This document shows positions 22,968 to 26,910 of a stretch of DNA of 26,910 bases, piece after piece (the stretch's first letter is position 1; the number at the start of each line of letters is the position of its first letter). Origin of the DNA: JAPUDQ01 sp964462335. Its GTDB lineage: Bacteria; Patescibacteriota; Saccharimonadia; Saccharimonadales; Saccharimonadaceae. The notes under the pieces were generated by a model that made no database searches, was not told where the DNA came from, and worked only from the letters and a program-made list of their open reading frames with translations. Both the position numbers and the translations under genes were made by a program. The DNA is taken from assembly GCA_964462335.1 (NCBI GenBank), contig CAYWYG010000010.1, positions 1 to 26,910 on the forward strand, written 5' to 3'.

Positions 22968-23004
22968 CGACCAATGAGACGCACACCGTGTTGATATAGT
23001 CTAC

Positions 23005-23364
23005 ATGTTTAGATATACTTTAGTTCAAGATAGCGAAACAAAAATGCCTCATCATTTCTACAAAAAACACCATCTCAAGAAACGCCACGCGATACGCGAA
23101 CGGCAGCTTGTCGATCGCCTGACGCTGTTTGCCGCGATGATCGGACCAATTTCTACCGTCCCGCAGGTCATAAAAGTATTTGTGTCAGATGACGGTACCT
23201 CGATCGCATTATCGACATGGGTTATGTACAATCTCACATCGCTCATATGGATGTGGTACGCGATATTGCACCGAGAGAAGATCATATTTATCGCACAACT
23301 CATGTGGCTCATCGTACAGACCGCAATCATCGTGGGTGCGCTACGACAAGGTGCAGCTTGGTAA
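23005..23364 (+). CDS. SemiSWEET/PQ-loop half transporter
   Basis: The 119-residue protein has three predicted membrane helices (about 37-58, 68-89, 92-112) and a PQ motif at 53-54 in IGPISTVPQVIKVF, followed by SIALSTWVMYNLTSLIWMWYAI, the pattern of SemiSWEETs, which form dimers and move sugars passively. A basic N-terminal extension with His/Lys (FYKKHHLKKRH) is longer than usual. The start could be the ATG at 23005, with TATAGT only 4 bases before it, or the ATG at 23044 (MPHHFYKK). The second helps explain the long extension. Confidence 0.82.
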   Translation: MFRYTLVQDSETKMPHHFYKKHHLKKRHAIRERQLVDRLTLFAAMIGPISTVPQVIKVFVSDDGTSIALSTWVMYNLTSLIWMWYAILHREKIIFIAQLMWLIVQTAIIVGALRQGAAW

Positions 23365-23410
23365 CGAGGCGATAGCGAGAGCGTAAGCTTTTTGCTATAC
23401 TACCTCTAAT

Positions 23411-24610
23411 ATGTTTCGATCTCACAAAAAGATCCGCCAACCCCATATACCTACCGGTCCAATCGACACTGGATCATCCTTCAGTAATCCAACCCCTGAT
23501 CTATCAGCTGCGATGCCGAAAAAGCACTGGGCATGGCTCCATAGACTGGTTGGTAATCGATCGAGCGCTACCTATTTTGCCATCGCGATCACGCTTATTA
23601 TTACCGTCGGCGCGGCCCTTATCTTTGTCATCGGTAGCGGCAAAGAGCCATCTCTCGTCGAGACAATCATCCGACCACGCCCGAAAGAAGCACCCAAATA
23701 TTACTCGCCACTTACCGGTCTCGAGACGTCAGAAGCGAACACCACGCGTCCCGTAACTGCGATCATGATCGAAAATAGTACCGACGCGAGGCCGCAATCA
23801 GGCCTCAAAGATGCCGGTATCGTCTATGAAGCCGTGGCCGAGGGCGGTATCACGCGATTTGTCGCGCTCTACCAAGAATCACGCCCATCCCTCATCGGTC
23901 CCGTGCGCAGTGTCCGACCCTACTATGTAGAGTGGGCAAGCGCCTATGATCCAGCGGTCGCACATGTCGGCGGAAGTTATCGCGCCCGCCAGATGGTAGG
24001 CAGCGGCAATTACGGCGTCGATATGGATCAGTTCTTCAACGGTAATTCGTACTGGCGCACCAACGACCGCGAAGCACCACACAATGTCTATACCAGCTTC
24101 GACAAACTCGACGCACTGCGCACCCAAAAAGGCAAAACAAGTAGTACTTTCACGCCATTTCCACGACTCGCGGTGCCGAAAAAATCGGCAAAGCCAGCCG
24201 AGACCCCGGCCGTTACCGCCGTATCGATCGACATAGGGGTCGGTAATGGCGTGTATGCGGTGCACTACGACTACGACGCGGCAAGTCAGACCTACGCACG
24301 CTCCCACGGTAGCACCGCCCACACAGACAGAGAAGGCGGGCGTCTCGCGCCGCGAGTCGTAGTAGCTATAAAAGTCAATGAATTTTCCGCACTCGAAGGC
24401 ACAGACGGTTACCGTGAACAAATCACGACAACCGGAAGCGGACACGCCTACGTATTCCAAAACGGCGGGGTCATTGAAGGTACATGGTCACGAGATGGTG
24501 AGCGCGCGCCCCTCATCTTACGCGGAAGCGATGGTGGTGAAATCTCACTTGCTCGTGGTCAAACGTGGATCACTGCGCTCGCAAATGACAAAAGTGTATC
24601 GTGGCGATGA
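23411..24610 (+). CDS. DUF3048 (YerB-like) membrane-anchored protein
   Basis: The 399-residue protein has a cytosolic stretch of about 50 residues, one membrane helix (about 53-76), then a DUF3048 region: SPLTGLE, TAIMIENSTDARPQSGLKDA, GIVYEAVAEGGITRFVALYQ, IGPVRSVRPYYVEWA and the NVYTSFDKL stretch, all characteristic. YerB-like proteins are surface proteins of unknown function. TATACT at 23396-23401 ends 9 bases before the ATG. Its stop overlaps the start of the sensor kinase gene as ATGA (24607-24610), so translation is coupled and the three downstream genes form one operon. That linkage suggests the outer domain may work with the sensor (inference). Confidence 0.88.
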   Translation: MFRSHKKIRQPHIPTGPIDTGSSFSNPTPDLSAAMPKKHWAWLHRLVGNRSSATYFAIAITLIITVGAALIFVIGSGKEPSLVETIIRPRPKEAPKYYSPLTGLETSEANTTRPVTAIMIENSTDARPQSGLKDAGIVYEAVAEGGITRFVALYQESRPSLIGPVRSVRPYYVEWASAYDPAVAHVGGSYRARQMVGSGNYGVDMDQFFNGNSYWRTNDREAPHNVYTSFDKLDALRTQKGKTSSTFTPFPRLAVPKKSAKPAETPAVTAVSIDIGVGNGVYAVHYDYDAASQTYARSHGSTAHTDREGGRLAPRVVVAIKVNEFSALEGTDGYREQITTTGSGHAYVFQNGGVIEGTWSRDGERAPLILRGSDGGEISLARGQTWITALANDKSVSWR

Positions 24611-26085
24611 GACTTGACGAATTCTTCCCCAGGCATCAACGGCATGTTACCATCCTAATCGGGCTTGTGTTACTCGTCATCAATCTGCCATATATCATCT
24701 GGTCGCTTATCCACGGAGATCTACTGACGGCTGGCATATGCGCAACTGTCATGTTTCTCCAGTTTGCGGCGATATTTATCGTGCTAAAGCACGCCCTCGA
24801 GCCGCTTGATTTTGTGACGCGAGCGATTGTCAAGATCTCTGGACAGCCCAATGACGTCATCCCACCACCTATCAATGAACCCCGCTACGAAGCAAGTGGT
24901 CTCAAGGCGCTAGTCCAGACCATGTATGACCGCACCTCACTTGCGCCAACCGCTCAGAGTCACACGACAGATCTTGCTGATGGTTTGCCTTGCGGTATCA
25001 TTTGCTTGAGCCAGAGCAGGGATGTTACCTATGCCAATTCCCGTGCGCCAGTCGTAAAAAATGCACAGGGTGCAACACTGATGAAATTATTGTTTGACGA
25101 CAGCGATTCACTCTCGCTGTGGCTCGATTTTGCCGAAGACCAAAAAGTCAATGCAGAGAAGGTCTGGCAACGTATCGCCGATGCCGCCCCTGACAGGCCA
25201 GAACGACGACTGTACGATGTGATCGCGTATTATGAAAAAGACGCACCAGGCGGTGTCGAGACACGTATCGTCACCATTGACCGCACAAACACCTACAGCG
25301 ACGATCAAGATGCTGTCGATTTTATCTCTGTTGCTGCACATGAGTTACGCGGACCAATCACCGTCATACGCGGCTATCTCGACGTCTTGATATCTGAGCT
25401 AGAACCATCTTTGCAAGGCGACCAAAAAGAGCTGATCGAACGCCTCGATGTCTCTGCCTCGCGCCTCAGCGGGTATGTCAACAATATCCTCAACGTTGCT
25501 AAATACGACCGTAGTCACCTCAAACTACACCTCGCTGAGGATCGGCTGTACGATATCTACACGACAATCGCCGATGATCTCCAGCTCCGAGCCAAGACGC
25601 AAAACCGACTGCTGAGCGTGACTATCCCTCAAGATCTGCCTACGATCGCCGCCGACCGCAACAGCTTGACCGAAGTCCTCGCAAACCTCGTCGACAACGC
25701 CATCAAATACAGCCACGAGGGTGGTCAGATCACCGTCACTGCCGATGTCGACGGTAGCTTTGTGCGCTGCTCGGTCCGCGACACTGGTATCGGCATACCG
25801 GCCTCTGTCATGAGCGGGCTGTTCGCAAAATTCTATCGGTCCCATCGCTCGCGTAGCTCCGTCGCCGGCACAGGACTCGGCCTCTATATCAGCAAGGCCA
25901 TCATCACCTCGCACGGTGGACAGATCGGCGTCAACTCGAAAGAAGGCGAGGGGTCAGTCTTCAGCTTTACCGTCCCGATATATGCAACAGTTGCAGATAA
26001 ACTGCTCGCGAGCAATAATGGTAACGAGCAGATCATCCAGTCATCGGCTGGCTGGATCAAAAATCATTCAAAGATCGGAACATAA
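24607..26085 (+). CDS. Membrane sensor histidine kinase
   Basis: The 492-residue protein has two membrane helices (about 15-34 and 40-60) with almost no outer loop, so it probably senses within the membrane or through a partner. A PAS-like part follows (about 120-225), then HisKA with the H-box SVAAHELRGP (His245), and a HATPase domain with the N-box NLVDNAIKYS (Asn364), DTGIGIP (392-398) and GTGLGLYISK (421-430). The ATG at 24607 overlaps the preceding stop as ATGA; a GTG two codons upstream is less likely. The response regulator begins 2 bases after its stop. The short outer loop fits a role for the preceding DUF3048 protein as the receiving part. Confidence 0.94.
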   Translation: MRLDEFFPRHQRHVTILIGLVLLVINLPYIIWSLIHGDLLTAGICATVMFLQFAAIFIVLKHALEPLDFVTRAIVKISGQPNDVIPPPINEPRYEASGLKALVQTMYDRTSLAPTAQSHTTDLADGLPCGIICLSQSRDVTYANSRAPVVKNAQGATLMKLLFDDSDSLSLWLDFAEDQKVNAEKVWQRIADAAPDRPERRLYDVIAYYEKDAPGGVETRIVTIDRTNTYSDDQDAVDFISVAAHELRGPITVIRGYLDVLISELEPSLQGDQKELIERLDVSASRLSGYVNNILNVAKYDRSHLKLHLAEDRLYDIYTTIADDLQLRAKTQNRLLSVTIPQDLPTIAADRNSLTEVLANLVDNAIKYSHEGGQITVTADVDGSFVRCSVRDTGIGIPASVMSGLFAKFYRSHRSRSSVAGTGLGLYISKAIITSHGGQIGVNSKEGEGSVFSFTVPIYATVADKLLASNNGNEQIIQSSAGWIKNHSKIGT

Positions 26086-26087
26086 CC

Positions 26088-26468
26088 ATGCCTGCCATCT
26101 CATCCATCCTAGTCATCGAAGACGATCGTTTCATCGGCGAGATGTACGTCCGTAGTCTTCGCAAAGAAGGCTATACGGTGGATTGGGTTGTTAGTGGTAC
26201 CCAGGGCTATGCCGCCGCGACCGCCAAAACCTACGATCTCATACTGCTCGACATCATGCTCCCAGAGGCACAAGGGACTGATGTGCTCAACAAACTACGG
26301 CACGACGACGAAGACAAGATACCTGGCAGTCGCGTGATCATCCTCACTAACTTCGAGCAAGACGACGAATCACGCATGGCGATGGAAGCCAAAGCCGACG
26401 GCTACCTCATCAAAGCCGAGATCACCCCCCGCAAGCTCATCGAGATCATCAAACAGATGAATGATTGA
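26088..26468 (+). CDS. Single-domain response regulator (receiver only)
   Basis: The 126-residue protein is a receiver domain alone: acidic pair EDD (11-13), phospho-acceptor Asp55 in LILLDIMLPE, Thr87 in VIILTNF and Lys109 in GYLIKAE. There is no DNA-binding output domain; the frame ends right after the last receiver helix (LIEIIKQMND). It would pass the signal by protein contact or act as a phosphate sink. It is the last gene of the operon, and a new consensus promoter overlaps its stop codon. Confidence 0.94.
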   Translation: MPAISSILVIEDDRFIGEMYVRSLRKEGYTVDWVVSGTQGYAAATAKTYDLILLDIMLPEAQGTDVLNKLRHDDEDKIPGSRVIILTNFEQDDESRMAMEAKADGYLIKAEITPRKLIEIIKQMND

Positions 26469-26494
26469 CATATTACTAATGATTATGCTATAAT
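26465..26494 (+). promoter_or_regulatory. Near-perfect promoter of the 26501 gene, leaderless type
   Basis: A perfect TTGACA (26465-26470), an 18-base spacer and a perfect TATAAT (26489-26494) end 6 bases before the ATG. It is the clearest leaderless promoter in the window. Confidence 0.85.
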
Positions 26495-26500
26495 AAAAAG

Positions 26501-26794
26501 ATGAGCTCTGAAAAAATCTCCAGCTTTGAGGATAACCAGTTTGCATTCCAGCTTCGCGTCAGCCAAAGCCTTGATGACATCAGCGAGCGGCTATTACAAA
26601 GTTTTTCTCAAGTCGATGGCATCACCGAGTGGCTCTCTGTCGCAGCAGCAAGCTCGGACGAACCCATATCACTAGCAGAGCGCATCATACTTGCAAATGA
26701 GCGTATGCGGAATAACGATGTATATAGCGCGAGTGATCTGGCAAATATTCGTGCACATGGTCGACGAATTCTTGATTCGTCGGTTCAAATCTAG
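26501..26794 (+). CDS. Orphan acidic helical protein, 97 residues
   Basis: No family is recognised. The protein begins MSSEKISSFEDNQFAF and is predicted to be largely helical (QSLDDISERLLQSFSQVDGI, LAERIILANERMRNN, SDLANIRAHGRRIL). Its start is fixed by the consensus promoter with no ribosome binding site. The strong promoter implies high expression, which is notable for a small orphan gene. The tRNA-Glu promoter overlaps its stop codon. Confidence 0.75.
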   Translation: MSSEKISSFEDNQFAFQLRVSQSLDDISERLLQSFSQVDGITEWLSVAAASSDEPISLAERIILANERMRNNDVYSASDLANIRAHGRRILDSSVQI

Positions 26795-26820
26795 ACACCC
26801 CGCCCCTGTTCTGCTATAGT
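26792..26820 (+). promoter_or_regulatory. Promoter of tRNA-Glu
   Basis: TAGACA (26792-26797), a 17-base spacer and TATAGT (26815-26820) end 14 bases before the mature tRNA 5' end, leaving a short leader for RNase P to remove. Confidence 0.65.
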
Positions 26821-26834
26821 TTTTGAGTGTCTGC

Positions 26835-26909
26835 GGCCCCTTCTTCTAACGGTTAGGAAATCGGGTTCTCATCCCGGCAATAGGGGTTCGATTCCCCTAG
26901 GGGTCACCA
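26835..26909 (+). tRNA. tRNA-Glu, anticodon CTC, CCA encoded
   Basis: The acceptor GGCCCCT pairs with AGGGGTC (one G-T pair), followed by A and an encoded CCA. The anticodon stem CGGG/CCCG encloses the loop TTCTCAT, anticodon CTC. The T arm is AGGGGTTCGATTCCCCT. All arms are complete, and the window ends one base after the CCA. Confidence 0.95.
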
Positions 26910-26910
26910 A

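Overview
The window looks like a chromosomal segment of a small-genome bacterium, most likely a Patescibacteria/CPR member close to Candidatus Saccharibacteria (TM7). This is inferred from the mix of genes: a sortase with a large cytosolic N-terminus, a PEGA-domain protein, a DUF3048 protein, a SemiSWEET-like half transporter, a stand-alone Cas2/PaaX-like protein and many short orphans. No lineage marker such as rRNA is present. TGA is used as a normal stop in several genes (smpB, the response regulator, the DUF3048 gene), so the UGA-Gly code of Gracilibacteria/Absconditabacteria does not apply.

Layout. (1) 1-901: a complete IS1595-type insertion sequence whose left end is exactly the window edge. 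(2) 902-2300: a gene-poor stretch with one small orphan and two GC-rich hairpins. (3) 2306-4786, plus strand: a membrane SPFH/prohibitin protein, a CobO-type adenosyltransferase and a membrane-anchored glycoside hydrolase-like protein. (4) 4783-8364, minus strand: two GT2 glycosyltransferases around a GT28 (MGDG synthase/UgtP-like) enzyme, plus an alpha/beta hydrolase, probably for glycolipid or envelope glycan synthesis. (5) 8559-13118: smpB, a large orphan lipoprotein with foreign codon use, pyrH, a small orphan and exodeoxyribonuclease III. (6) 13156-13889: a Cas2/PaaX-like gene between two 40-bp dyads that are near-identical copies in inverted orientation. (7) 13935-17444: a guanylate-kinase-like and a YjeF-C-like pair, then orphans, two of which carry a D...QxK pattern suggestive of PD-(D/E)XK nucleases. 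(8) 17603-17752: tRNA-Leu(CAA) and a 5' tRNA-Leu remnant. (9) 17809-26794: sortase, PEGA/propeller protein, a membrane protein with a histone-H1-like His-rich tail, gltX, SemiSWEET, and a DUF3048-histidine kinase-response regulator operon. (10) 26835-26909: tRNA-Glu(CTC).

Two themes run through the window. First, about a dozen genes have a sigma70-type -10 hexamer ending only 6-9 nt before the start codon and lack a Shine-Dalgarno sequence, so leaderless transcripts seem to be the usual initiation mode; only a few genes (the transposase, SPFH, lipoprotein and H1-like genes) show a leader with a ribosome binding site. Second, much of the content concerns the cell surface: sortase, lipoprotein, glycosyltransferases, anchored hydrolase, PEGA protein, DUF3048 protein with a sensor kinase. 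The most intriguing unit is the Cas2/PaaX-like gene with its flanking inverted dyads; one dyad lies between its promoter and that of the divergent kinase-like operon, which favours an operator, while the second, promoter-less copy does not fit simple autoregulation.
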